Assembly (NCBI GenBank): GCA_964606385.1
Contig: CAZSFZ010000008.1
Span: 16,807-80,806, forward strand
Direction: 5' to 3'
DNA: 64,000 nucleotides
From: Aquincolibacterium sp964606385
GTDB lineage: Bacteria > Omnitrophota > Omnitrophia > Omnitrophales > Aquincolibacteriaceae
The notes below the pieces were generated by a model. The model was not told the origin of the DNA. It saw only the letters and a program-made list of their open reading frames with translations, and did not search any database. Of the stretch, positions 26,494 through 35,743 are shown in pieces (positions within the stretch are counted from its first letter, which is position 1; every line of letters starts with the position of its first letter). Both the position numbers and the translations under genes were made by a program.

Positions 26494-27695
26494 GCCGAAA
26501 CCTTCCTCATACTCACCACGGCTTCACAGGTGACGGCCAGGCCCTCACCTTCGGGCCCCAGTCCTTCCCGTGTCCGCGCTTTTATAGAAATATCTTTTTC
26601 GGGAATCCCAAGCAGCTTCGCGACATTCTTTTTAATTTTTATTTTGTACGGCCCAAGCTTTGGCCTTTCAAGAATGATATTGGAGTCCACATGGTAGGGC
26701 TTCCAGCCTTGTTTTTTCGCCTCCGCGAGAACGGTCATGAGGATGATCGAGCTTTTCATATTCTTCCATCGGCGGTCCCGGTCCGAGAACCATTCCCCGA
26801 TATCCCCGGCCCCGATCACTCCCAGGATGGCGTCCGAGATCGCGTGTAGCAGCGCGTCCCCGTCCGAATGACCGAGGGAACCTTTAGGCGACGGGATCTT
26901 GATCCCACCAAGCCACAATTTGCGTCCGGGAACCAAACGATGCGTGTCAAAACCGATGCCCACTCGGGATTCCGGGAAAGTTTTCTTTTCAATCATGGCT
27001 TGGGCAAGTAACAAGTCGTTCATAATGGTTAATTTCGGGTTCCAATCCGCATGCGGCATTACACGCACACGCGCTCCGATCGACTCAAGAAGCCCCGCCT
27101 CATCCGTCGCGTCAAACGCTTTTGGGTTCAGCCGGTATGCTTTCAAGAGAACATCGCGGCGGGCCAGCTGCGGCGTTTCGGCTTCATAAAGCGAATTACG
27201 ATCGACCGTTTCACAGATATGCCCGTCCGCCGCCAGGACTTTTTTGATGGTCGGCACTACTTTGCGTGCCAAGATCACTCCATCCCACCCTTGAGCGGCT
27301 TTCACGACCTGCCGGATCGCTTGAGGGGTCACAAGCGGCCGCGCGCCGTCATGCACCATGATCCAATCCGAACGCGGGGAAGTTTTTTGAAGCGCATTCC
27401 ACACAGATTCCGCGCGGGTTTTGCCACCGAGGATCCACCGGATCCTTGAATGACGGACCGCACGGCGGGACCATCGCTTCACTTCGGCGCGCATCTCAGG
27501 ACTTATCGCGATGACCGTTTCTTGAATGCTGGGGACCGATTCAAAAGCGCGGAGAGTTTTAAGAAGAACAGGCTCTCCGCCCAGCTCATAAAAAAGTTTG
27601 GAGCCCCCTTTCGTTCGTGTCTTTGGGGACCGCCGCAGACTTTTTTGAAAGCGACTACTGAGCCCGGCGGCAGGAATGATCAGCGAGATCCGCAT
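26490..27695 (-). CDS. ispDF: Bifunctional IspD-IspF (MEP pathway)
   Basis: The 401-residue chain fuses two MEP-pathway enzymes. Residues 1-235 are IspD (LIIPAAGLSSRF at the nucleotide-binding start, MVHDGARPL), which makes CDP-methylerythritol. Residues 240-401 are IspF (GIGFDTHRL, GHSDGDALLHAISDAILG, and the zinc ligands Asp/His), which forms the cyclodiphosphate. The fusion skips the IspE step and is known from alpha- and epsilonproteobacteria. The basic insertion after the IspD nucleotide loop (about 19-30) is longer than usual. It overlaps cysS by ATGA and follows the PIN-TRAM gene by 5 bp. Confidence 0.95.
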   Translation of the reverse strand: MRISLIIPAAGLSSRFQKSLRRSPKTRTKGGSKLFYELGGEPVLLKTLRAFESVPSIQETVIAISPEMRAEVKRWSRRAVRHSRIRWILGGKTRAESVWNALQKTSPRSDWIMVHDGARPLVTPQAIRQVVKAAQGWDGVILARKVVPTIKKVLAADGHICETVDRNSLYEAETPQLARRDVLLKAYRLNPKAFDATDEAGLLESIGARVRVMPHADWNPKLTIMNDLLLAQAMIEKKTFPESRVGIGFDTHRLVPGRKLWLGGIKIPSPKGSLGHSDGDALLHAISDAILGVIGAGDIGEWFSDRDRRWKNMKSSIILMTVLAEAKKQGWKPYHVDSNIILERPKLGPYKIKIKKNVAKLLGIPEKDISIKARTREGLGPEGEGLAVTCEAVVSMRKVSA

Positions 27696-27700
27696 TCACC

Positions 27701-28861
27701 CTACCTCCCTCCTTCGTGCACATGAGGATTTTGCGGACTGGACGGATTTTGATAGGCCTGATGCCCATGACGGTCATGACCGTTCCGCGGACGGCGCGAA
27801 TCGCCTCCATGGCCACGGGTATCGCGCCAACGTTCGCCGCCGCGGTCCACATGGTGACCATTGTCATCGGACAATTTCGCGAAGATCATGCGGCCGGCCT
27901 GTGTCTGAAGCACGCTTGTGATCGTGACCTTGACCGTTTGACCGAGACGGCGTTTGCCGTTATCGACCACGACCATGGTCCCGTCATCAAGATACGCAAC
28001 GCCCTGCTCCTGTTCTTTGCCTTCCTTCAGGATCTTAATCTCCATCTCCTCTCCCGGCATAACGACCGGCTTGAGGGCATTGGCAAGATCATTAATGTTA
28101 AGAACTTTCACCCCCTGAAGCTCGGCGACCTTGTTGAGGTTGTAGTCGTTCGTAAAGACCTTCGCCTGGAGCACCTGCCCCATCTTGACCAATTTCGCGT
28201 CCACCGTGTTGAACTCCGGGAAATCCATTTCATGGATCTTGACCATGATGTTCGGGTTGGACTGGATCGCATTAAGCACGTCAAGGCCGCGCCGCCCGCG
28301 ATTGCGTTTGAGAGGATCCGAAGAGTCCGCGATAAGCTGCAACTCCTTCAGTACGAAACGCGGTAAGATCAGCTTACTCGAAAGAAAATGGGTGTTGGCG
28401 ATGTCCGCAATACGGCCGTCAATGATAACGCTCGTGTCTAAGAGGATCATTTCCTCGCCGGGGCCTTTGGAATCCAGCTGCACGAAGGGGATCATTAGGG
28501 CGAATTCGTCCTGCCCGCGAAGGACCGTAACGATACCAAGATAGGAAAAAATGATCGCCGTCGCAATGCCGAAATTGCGCGTGAATTCTGGATCAAACTG
28601 GGCGTAGGTCACCACGACCATCAAAAGCCGGTGCGTCAAAAGCCCGAGCGCCAATCCCAAAATGACCGCGAGGATATTACGAACGGTATACTGCTTGAAA
28701 AAGATATCAATCGAAACAATGATAACGCCGACTAACCCGCCGATGACCGCCGAGATCCACGAACTGTACGGAAGATGAAGGGCTAGAAGCCACTGAATCT
28801 GCGCAAGATAACCGAACAGGGTACAGCCCAGAATAAAAAGAATTCTGATAGCAAGAATCAT
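27701..28861 (-). CDS. PIN-TRAM membrane protein (YacL-like)
   Basis: Four transmembrane helices (about 1-110) precede a PIN nuclease domain (LLDTSVIIDGRIADI, about 140-260) and a TRAM RNA-binding domain (about 280-345), the YacL architecture. PIN acidic residues are present. The last 45 residues form an unusual His/Arg/Gly/Asp-rich tail (for example RRPRNGHDRHGHQAYQN) absent from typical family members, which could bind metal or RNA. The ATG has AAGGAG at about 8 nt. The IspDF gene follows by 5 bp, as the YacL/IspD pairing often does. Confidence 0.88.
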   Translation of the reverse strand: MILAIRILFILGCTLFGYLAQIQWLLALHLPYSSWISAVIGGLVGVIIVSIDIFFKQYTVRNILAVILGLALGLLTHRLLMVVVTYAQFDPEFTRNFGIATAIIFSYLGIVTVLRGQDEFALMIPFVQLDSKGPGEEMILLDTSVIIDGRIADIANTHFLSSKLILPRFVLKELQLIADSSDPLKRNRGRRGLDVLNAIQSNPNIMVKIHEMDFPEFNTVDAKLVKMGQVLQAKVFTNDYNLNKVAELQGVKVLNINDLANALKPVVMPGEEMEIKILKEGKEQEQGVAYLDDGTMVVVDNGKRRLGQTVKVTITSVLQTQAGRMIFAKLSDDNGHHVDRGGERWRDTRGHGGDSRRPRNGHDRHGHQAYQNPSSPQNPHVHEGGR

Positions 28862-28939
28862 GATTAAAACTCCTTTGGTATGACTGGTATGAAAAGTTAA
28901 TAAGCATCGGTTCTCCTCAACACAAACCCTCGGACAACA

Positions 28940-29671
28940 CTAAAACAGCCACAGAAAATACCACTTTCGACTATGGTTTGAACTCTTCCGGACCAGCTTC
29001 CAGGGATGTTCCCGCACGTCCTTCGCGAAAGCATCCATTTCCGTATAAAGCCCGTCCTCCATCACAAGCTTCCCAAGCGTTCCGTTCCCTTGCTCCACCG
29101 TTCCGAGGATCTTGGATAGCGACGCTGTGGAAGCTTCCATGTTCTTAAGCCCCCGGTAAATATCCCCATCCGGACCCTTCAGGGCCGCGCTCACATCCAC
29201 GCTAATGGAGGACAGATTCTTCAAAACGCCCTGGGCCTCATCGAACAATTCCTCCACCGCAACCAAAGGCACGCCCTCCACCAAAGCCCCCTTGCGAAGC
29301 AACGGAAAAGTCCCGGGTTTGGGCGTAATTTCGACATGGGGTTCGCTTAAAATATGCGTACCCCGGATCGTGAAGGCGTAATTTTCCCTGATTTCCACAC
29401 CCTTTTCAATGAAAAGTTTGACCTTGACCCGGTTACTTTCCTTTGTTTTGTCGTAGATGATATCCACCTGGCTCACTTCCCCGACCCGGACCCCCGCCAT
29501 ACGCACCGGCGCTCCCTTGTTCAGGATGCTGACGTAGTTGAACATCACGTCCACCGTGTATCCCGAACGGAAAAGGTAGACGCCGCTCACAAAAAAAAGC
29601 ACCATCGTCACAAAAATAAAGCCGAGGATCACAAAAACCCCGACAGTTACCTCATTATTCTTCTTTTTCAT
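28940..29671 (-). CDS. mlaD: MCE/MlaD-family lipid-transport protein
   Basis: The 243-residue protein has a single N-terminal membrane helix (about 9-32) and one MCE domain (about 38-115) containing the typical GAPVRMAGVRVGEV. The C-terminal part (about 130-225) is helical and may form the hydrophobic pore of an MlaD-like hexamer. It should be the periplasmic substrate-binding part of an Mla-type phospholipid transporter with the ATPase and permease genes just upstream. Its start overlaps the ATPase stop as ATGA. MlaB and MlaC are not adjacent. Confidence 0.9.
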   Translation of the reverse strand: MKKKNNEVTVGVFVILGFIFVTMVLFFVSGVYLFRSGYTVDVMFNYVSILNKGAPVRMAGVRVGEVSQVDIIYDKTKESNRVKVKLFIEKGVEIRENYAFTIRGTHILSEPHVEITPKPGTFPLLRKGALVEGVPLVAVEELFDEAQGVLKNLSSISVDVSAALKGPDGDIYRGLKNMEASTASLSKILGTVEQGNGTLGKLVMEDGLYTEMDAFAKDVREHPWKLVRKSSNHSRKWYFLWLF

Positions 29672-30438
29672 AATAGCTCCGTTTCCTTTTTCATATGATC
29701 TGTAATAGGCCCGTGCGCCGACCCGGTAATAAATTGCTGCACAACAGGATCTTTCGACCGTTTGATCTCCTCGGGCGTCCCGATGCAGATGATCCGCCCT
29801 TCATAAAGCATGGCAATCCGGTCCGCCACTTTATAAGCGCTCGTCATATCATGGGTCACCACGATGGACACGACCTTCAGCTGCTTTTGCATCCTTAAAA
29901 TAAGATCATTGATCACGTCCGCATTGATCGGATCCAAACCTGTCGTAGGTTCATCATAAAGGATGATCTTCGGCTCGTTGCAGATCGCCCGGGCAAGGCC
30001 GACCCTTTTCTTCATCCCGCCCGACAGGCTGGCAGGCATTAGCTCTTCAATACCTTCGAGCCCCACCAAGCGGAGTTTCTCGCGAACCTTCACGTCAACC
30101 GACTCTTCGGGCATTTCCGTATGCTCGAGGAGCGAAAACCCCACATTCTCACGTACCGTCAAAGAATCAAAAAGCGCCGCGCCCTGGAACAGCATCCCCA
30201 GCCGCAGGCGGCACTGATCCTGCTCGTCCGGCATCATCGCAAAAATAGATTTCCCATCGATCTTGATATCTCCCTCATCAGGCTCAAGTATCGCCATGAT
30301 GTGTTTCAGCAAAACGCTTTTCCCGCAACCCGACCGGCCGATGATCACGATCGTCTCTCCTTCTTGAATGGTCAGATCGACCCCCCGGAGAACATGCTGG
30401 GTTCCGAACCACTTGTGAAGGCCCTCAATTTGTATCAC
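29668..30438 (-). CDS. mlaF: Mla-type ABC transporter ATPase
   Basis: The 256-residue ABC ATPase carries Walker A GRSGCGKS, the signature LSGGMKKRVGLARAI (the GGMKKRVGLARA variant specific to MlaF/MCE ATPases), Walker B IILYDEPTTGLDP and a late H-loop (VVTHDM). It energises phospholipid traffic between the membranes with MlaE and MlaD. The gene lies between mlaE (16-bp gap) and mlaD (4-bp overlap). Confidence 0.94.
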   Translation of the reverse strand: MIQIEGLHKWFGTQHVLRGVDLTIQEGETIVIIGRSGCGKSVLLKHIMAILEPDEGDIKIDGKSIFAMMPDEQDQCRLRLGMLFQGAALFDSLTVRENVGFSLLEHTEMPEESVDVKVREKLRLVGLEGIEELMPASLSGGMKKRVGLARAICNEPKIILYDEPTTGLDPINADVINDLILRMQKQLKVVSIVVTHDMTSAYKVADRIAMLYEGRIICIGTPEEIKRSKDPVVQQFITGSAHGPITDHMKKETELL

Positions 30439-30454
30439 AACGATTTATCCTTTT

Positions 30455-31267
30455 TTAAAAGAAATAAAAGATCGCCGAAAAAAGCGCGTCGGAAGCGATT
30501 ACCATGATGAGCGAAACCACGACCGCGAGGGTGGTGGCACGACCCACCCCTTCGGCCCCGCCGCGAGCCGTAAATCCGAAATAGCAACCGACGATCGAGA
30601 TGATCCCGCCGAAGAAAAAGGCCTTGATAAGACCGGTCACGACGTCTTTGACCACAAGCGCGTCGATCGCGCGTTTGATATACATATGCGAGCTCATGCC
30701 CAATTTAAAAACCGAGATCAGATACCCGCCGAACATCCCGATCACATCCGCGTAAATCGTCAGGATAAAAAGCATGAACAATGCCGCGATAAACCGCGGG
30801 ACCACAAGATATTGGACCGGGTTCATCGCCAAGGCCTTCAAAGCGTCGATCTGCTCGGTCACCTTCATGGTCCCGAGCTCCGCCGCGATCGAAGCTCCCA
30901 CGCGTCCGGCGACCACCATCGAAGTCAATACCGGACCTAATTCTCGGCACAAAGAGACGGAGATCAGATCGGCGGTAAATTTCTCAGCGGAAAAAAGCCG
31001 TAACTGGTAAGCGGACTGAAGAGCCAGAACCATCCCCGTAAAAAACGCCGTCAGAAAGACAAGGGGCAAGGATTCCACGCCGATCTTGTTCATCTGATCG
31101 AGCGTCGCTTTCCAGCGGATCTTCTTGGAGGCTAATAGGATGCATGCATCCTGAAAAAGAAGCGCGATCCCGCCCGCGCCTTTAAAAATTTCCAAACACC
31201 CGGCCCCGAACTTCTTCAGCCACAATCGAAGCGACACATTGCGTCTCAATTCACTCCAATCCGACAT
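30455..31267 (-). CDS. mlaE: Mla-type permease
   Basis: The 270-residue protein has five or six predicted transmembrane helices and the conserved MlaE core (RELGPVLTSMVVAGRVGASIAAELG, split over residues 115-140; MKVTEQIDAL). It is the membrane subunit of the ABC transporter with the MlaF and MlaD genes downstream. The AsmA-like gene ends 22 bp upstream, so the two lipid-transport functions share a transcript. Confidence 0.93.
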   Translation of the reverse strand: MSDWSELRRNVSLRLWLKKFGAGCLEIFKGAGGIALLFQDACILLASKKIRWKATLDQMNKIGVESLPLVFLTAFFTGMVLALQSAYQLRLFSAEKFTADLISVSLCRELGPVLTSMVVAGRVGASIAAELGTMKVTEQIDALKALAMNPVQYLVVPRFIAALFMLFILTIYADVIGMFGGYLISVFKLGMSSHMYIKRAIDALVVKDVVTGLIKAFFFGGIISIVGCYFGFTARGGAEGVGRATTLAVVVSLIMVIASDALFSAIFYFF

Positions 31268-31289
31268 AACACTCCCTGTTTCTAAAAGA

Positions 31290-33215
31290 CTAAAACTTCA
31301 GTTTGGGCCCCAGCAGGACTCCGGTCTGCTCATCCTCCATGGATGCCTGGTCTTCCTCCGCGACAGACTTCGTATCCGACGGACGTGCTTCCAAGACGGA
31401 AAGTTCGCCCCATTGGCCGACCTTCGTCGTATTTAATTCCATTCTTTCATCTTGCTTATGCAGGACCGCTTCGATGCCCTTCCAGATCACCAGCTTATCG
31501 GGGGTCTGCACTTTGATCCCCGCAAAGATATTATCAAGTTCCAGGTCCAGGGCCCCGGTCAAAAAAAACACCGTCCGCCCTTTCCAGATCTTTGAATCCT
31601 TCAAGGGCAGATACGGAAGGAACCCGCGAAGCTGAATGATACCACGGTCGTAATCAAGTTGTCCCCATTTTCCGTCACGGATATTGAAGACCCCAGAGAT
31701 CTCGGGTTTCGTAAAATCCCCCTCGACCGAGAGCTTCCCTTCCAACCGGCCTCCCATCGCTCGGGGCAGAGGCTTGGCCATAAAATAGTGAACGGTCCCG
31801 AGATCGAATTCCGCGACGTTGAGCAGAAGTTTGAGATGCGGATTTTTCCCCAGCCGCGTGACTTGTCCCGTCATCCGGAATTCATTGCCCCAGGAGGTCC
31901 GGATCCCCGTGATCCCCGCGGGACTCAGGTCGAATGCCCCTTTCAGGTCCTTGAAAGGCTGGCGGTCCAAAATAAAGTAGTCGGTCTCAAATTCCCCTTT
32001 AAAAAAAATATCACGGCCTTTCCAGCGCGGCGACAAAGAATGCAAGAAGAGTTTCCCCTGGGTCACGAGATCCATGCCGAAAGCCCGGATATGGTCCAGA
32101 TGGAAATTCAGGGCAAAATCCAGTCCGCGGAGGTTCGAGTGGACCGCCATGCGCTTGGTTCCTTTTTCAAAACCCAACTGATAATTCCCGCTGGCGAAAT
32201 CGAATTCCCCGCGGCCCTGATATCCCGTGTTCAAATCCAGGGAATCGATCACAAAACGTTTCCGGTCCTGATGCACTTTGCCGCGAAAATCATAAGCTTG
32301 CCCCTCGAACGGCTGAAAGGTCCCCTCAAGGGTTTGACGCGGCAGGCTCAAAGCAAGGTCGAGCTTCATCCAGGGCGCTCCTTTACCGATCCGGAGACTG
32401 ACACTCATTTCCGGCTGCCCCTCGCGATTCAAGAACTTACCGGAAAGCTCCGCATGCCACCCATAGAGAGTTCCCTGAAGATTTTCAAAAGAAAGATCGT
32501 GTCCGACCCAACGGAACTTCCCTTTGAGCTCCTTGAATGGAAGGGCCATGTCCGGGGCGAGCTCCATATCCTCGACTTCCATCCAAAGATCGTGTGAGCT
32601 TCGATCGGGGTCCACTCCTCCATAGATATGAACGCGCCCGCTCACCATTCCGGCCACATCGGCGCGCACATCGATCTGGACCTTTCCCTCGAGGGACGGG
32701 AGAACCTTGCCCTCGACGTTATTCAGGATAATTTCTTTCCCGAGCGAAGACAGCAAATAGCGGATCTCACCCCCTTTGAAATCCAGGGAAGGCATCGATA
32801 ATCCGGAAGACCCTCCCGCGGGCGCAGGATCAAAGTAGCGGTAAGGAAATTCATCCTGCTCGATCAAAATAGCGGGGTTTCTCAGCACCACGCCGGAAGG
32901 AACTTCGAACTGCCTGTTCCAGAGCTGTTTCAGATCGTAGCGGAATAGCAAACGGTCAACACGGATCAATTGCGAACCGCCTTTGGGGGCCGCAGTTTCG
33001 ATGAGGATCTTTTCGAGAGCGAGCTGGGAGAAATGGTAGGGGCGAATTTCGCCGATGTGGACGGTGGCCTTCAGGTATTCGCCCACCTTCTTTTCAGCAA
33101 ACCGCTTGAAATCCTCAGAACGGGCGATCCGCCCTAAAAAAAAATTGAAAAGCAGGGCGCCCGACACGGCGGCGATCAAAAGAAAGAAAAAAGCGGCCTT
33201 TAAAAAAGGGCGCAT
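31290..33215 (-). CDS. AsmA/YhdP-like protein
   Basis: From the ATG at 33213-33215 the protein is 641 residues: one N-terminal transmembrane helix (about 3-22) and a long beta-rich periplasmic region with repeated hydrophobic strands, typical of AsmA-like proteins. Members of this family (TamB, YhdP, AsmA) are thought to bridge the periplasm and carry phospholipids. The C-terminal part has the domain found in YhdP/TamB-type proteins (EGKLSVEGDFTKPEISG). It lies between clpC and the Mla genes. The later Met23 start is preferred because the longer frame would start inside clpC. Confidence 0.75.
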   Translation of the reverse strand: MRPFLKAAFFFLLIAAVSGALLFNFFLGRIARSEDFKRFAEKKVGEYLKATVHIGEIRPYHFSQLALEKILIETAAPKGGSQLIRVDRLLFRYDLKQLWNRQFEVPSGVVLRNPAILIEQDEFPYRYFDPAPAGGSSGLSMPSLDFKGGEIRYLLSSLGKEIILNNVEGKVLPSLEGKVQIDVRADVAGMVSGRVHIYGGVDPDRSSHDLWMEVEDMELAPDMALPFKELKGKFRWVGHDLSFENLQGTLYGWHAELSGKFLNREGQPEMSVSLRIGKGAPWMKLDLALSLPRQTLEGTFQPFEGQAYDFRGKVHQDRKRFVIDSLDLNTGYQGRGEFDFASGNYQLGFEKGTKRMAVHSNLRGLDFALNFHLDHIRAFGMDLVTQGKLFLHSLSPRWKGRDIFFKGEFETDYFILDRQPFKDLKGAFDLSPAGITGIRTSWGNEFRMTGQVTRLGKNPHLKLLLNVAEFDLGTVHYFMAKPLPRAMGGRLEGKLSVEGDFTKPEISGVFNIRDGKWGQLDYDRGIIQLRGFLPYLPLKDSKIWKGRTVFFLTGALDLELDNIFAGIKVQTPDKLVIWKGIEAVLHKQDERMELNTTKVGQWGELSVLEARPSDTKSVAEEDQASMEDEQTGVLLGPKLKF

Positions 33216-33234
33216 CGGACGCAGGCCTTTCGGG

Positions 33235-35703
33235 CTAGGTGGCTTTTTCAAACGAGATCCGTTCGCCGCGGATCTCAGCAACGATCTTGGAGCCTTCCTC
33301 GAACTTTCCGCCCAGGATCTCCTCGGCCAGAACGTTCTCGATATAACGCTGGATGGTCCTCTTCAGCGGCCGCGCGCCGAACACGGGGTCGTAACCCTGA
33401 TCGATGAGGAACTTCAGGACCTCCGGCGACAGGATCAGCTCCATCTTCTTGTCCTTGAGGCGGTCCATCACTTCCTTGAGCTCGATATGGATGATCTGCT
33501 CCAAGTCCTGACGCGTTAGCGGATGGAACACGATGGTATCATCCACGCGGTTCAGGAACTCCGGCCGGAAGACCCTTTTCGTCTCATCCAGGAGTTTCTG
33601 CTTCAAGTTGTCGTAATTCATATTGTCTTTTTGCGGCGCGAAGCCCAGATCCCCCTGCTTCCGGACCAGGTCGGCCCCGACGTTGGAGGTCATAATCACG
33701 ATCGTGTTCCGGAAATCGACCTTACGCCCGAAAGAATCCGTGAGGCGCCCTTCTTCCATCAGCTGAAGCAGGATGTTAAAAACGTCCGGATGGGCTTTTT
33801 CGATCTCATCCAGCAACACGACGGAATAAGGGCGACGGCGCACCTTCTCGGTGAGCTGTCCGCCTTCTTCGTACCCGACGTATCCCGGAGGTGCCCCGAC
33901 AAGGCGCGATACGTTAAATTTTTCCCCGTATTCGGAGCAATCCACGACCACCACGGCATCCTGGTCCCCGAACATGAAATCCGCGAGGGCGCGGGCCAAA
34001 AGTGTTTTGCCGACACCGGTCGGGCCCAAAAAGATAAAAGAGCCGATCGGCCGGCGCGGATTCCGGAGACCGGAACGGGAACGGCGCACCGCGTGCGAGA
34101 TCGCCCGGATGGCCTCGTCCTGTCCGATGATCTTCCTGTGAAGCTCGTCCTCCATCTTGAGAAGCCTTGCCGTTTCCTTTTCCTCAAGGCGGGAAAGCGG
34201 GACACCCGTCCATTTTGAAACCACAAAGGCGATGTCTTCCTCGGTCACCTGAACTTCGACCTCGGACTTGGATTCCTTCCAGCTTTTTTTCATTTTCTGA
34301 AGCTCTTCCTTGGCCTTACGCTCATCATCGCGCATCTTTGCGGCCTTCTCAAAATCCTGGGCTTTGATGGAGGCTTCTTTTTCGCGGCGAAGCGCCTCGA
34401 TCTCGGTCTCCGCTTTCTTGAGATCTTTGGGCATGGTCGTCACGGAAAGTCGCGCTCGCGACGCAGCTTCATCAATAATATCGATCGCTTTATCCGGCAA
34501 GAACCTTCCCGAGATATAACGGTCGGAAAGTTTGGCCGCGGCTTCAAGCGCTTCGTCCATGATCTTCACGCGGTGATGCGCTTCATATTTATCGCGCAAT
34601 CCTTTCAGGATCAGGATCGTATCGTCGACAGACGGCGGGTCGACCACCACGGTCTGAAAACGGCGGGCCAGCGCGGCGTCTTTCTCGATATATTTCCGGT
34701 ATTCATCGAGCGTCGTCGCTCCGATACATTGGATCTCGCCGCGGGACAGAGAAGGCTTCAGGATATTCGACGCGTCGATCGCGCCTTCGGCGCCACCGGC
34801 ACCTACCAGTGTGTGCAGTTCGTCAATAAAGATCATGACATTTTCCGTGCGCCGGATCTCATCCATCACAGCCTTGATGCGTTCTTCGAATTGACCGCGG
34901 TATTTCGTCCCCGCGACCATGAGGGCCAGATCCAGCACCACGATGCGCTTGTCCGCGAGGATCTCCGGCACATCGCCGGCGATGATCATTTGCGCCAAAC
35001 CTTCCACGATCGCGGTTTTCCCGACACCTGCTTCCCCCAAAAGTACCGGGTTATTTTTTGTGCGGCGCGCAAGGATCTGGATCACGCGCTGGATCTCGTC
35101 CTGACGTCCCACTACAGGGTCTAATTTTCCATCACGGGCAAGCTGCGACAGATCACGGCCGAAAGCGTCAAGCGCCGGCGTTTTCGTTTTGGACTTGCCG
35201 GTCGCGGGACCTGCGCCCGGCCCACCCATGGCGGCCGAAGGGGCGCCAGGTTCGGCGTTCGGCGTGGTAGATCCTAAAAGCTTGATCACTTCGGAACGGA
35301 CTTTGTTGAGGTCGAGTCCCACATTCATGAGCACATGGCTTGCCACGCCTTCGCCTTCCTTAATAAGCCCTAAAAGCAGATGCTCGGTCCCGATATAGTT
35401 ATGTCCGAGACGGCGAGCCTCATCCATCGCAAGCTCGATCACCTTCTTGGCCTTCGGCGTGAACGGAATATCCCCCGACACCACCGTGCTCGGCCCGAAC
35501 TGGACGAGCTTTTCGACCTCGAGGCGGATCGTATCAAGAGAAAGCCCAAGATTCTGGAGCACCGCGGCCGCGACGCTTTCGCCTTCCTTGATCAGGCCGA
35601 GCAGGATGTGCTCGGTCCCGATATAGTCATGGTTGAACCGCTTGGCTTCTTCTTTGGCAAGGATAATGACCTTGCGAGCTCTTTCCGTAAAACGATCGAA
35701 CAT
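33235..35703 (-). CDS. clpC: ClpC-type AAA+ unfoldase
   Basis: The 822-residue protein has two N-terminal Clp repeats (FTERARKVIILAKEEAKRF, IGTEHILLGL twice), D1 ATPase with GEAGVGKTAIV, an M-domain with a UVR-like motif (IKAQDFEKAAKMRDDERKA), and D2 ATPase with GPTGVGKTLLA. This is the ClpC type that hands substrates to ClpP. The ATG has GGAGG at about 7 nt. It follows DUF4139, mcsB and mcsA in the same direction, so ClpC, the arginine kinase and its activator are expected to be expressed together. clpP is not in the window. Confidence 0.95.
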   Translation of the reverse strand: MFDRFTERARKVIILAKEEAKRFNHDYIGTEHILLGLIKEGESVAAAVLQNLGLSLDTIRLEVEKLVQFGPSTVVSGDIPFTPKAKKVIELAMDEARRLGHNYIGTEHLLLGLIKEGEGVASHVLMNVGLDLNKVRSEVIKLLGSTTPNAEPGAPSAAMGGPGAGPATGKSKTKTPALDAFGRDLSQLARDGKLDPVVGRQDEIQRVIQILARRTKNNPVLLGEAGVGKTAIVEGLAQMIIAGDVPEILADKRIVVLDLALMVAGTKYRGQFEERIKAVMDEIRRTENVMIFIDELHTLVGAGGAEGAIDASNILKPSLSRGEIQCIGATTLDEYRKYIEKDAALARRFQTVVVDPPSVDDTILILKGLRDKYEAHHRVKIMDEALEAAAKLSDRYISGRFLPDKAIDIIDEAASRARLSVTTMPKDLKKAETEIEALRREKEASIKAQDFEKAAKMRDDERKAKEELQKMKKSWKESKSEVEVQVTEEDIAFVVSKWTGVPLSRLEEKETARLLKMEDELHRKIIGQDEAIRAISHAVRRSRSGLRNPRRPIGSFIFLGPTGVGKTLLARALADFMFGDQDAVVVVDCSEYGEKFNVSRLVGAPPGYVGYEEGGQLTEKVRRRPYSVVLLDEIEKAHPDVFNILLQLMEEGRLTDSFGRKVDFRNTIVIMTSNVGADLVRKQGDLGFAPQKDNMNYDNLKQKLLDETKRVFRPEFLNRVDDTIVFHPLTRQDLEQIIHIELKEVMDRLKDKKMELILSPEVLKFLIDQGYDPVFGARPLKRTIQRYIENVLAEEILGGKFEEGSKIVAEIRGERISFEKAT

Positions 35704-35743
35704 TGTGACCTCCGGATTAAAACGATGAAATCAACGGTTTATC

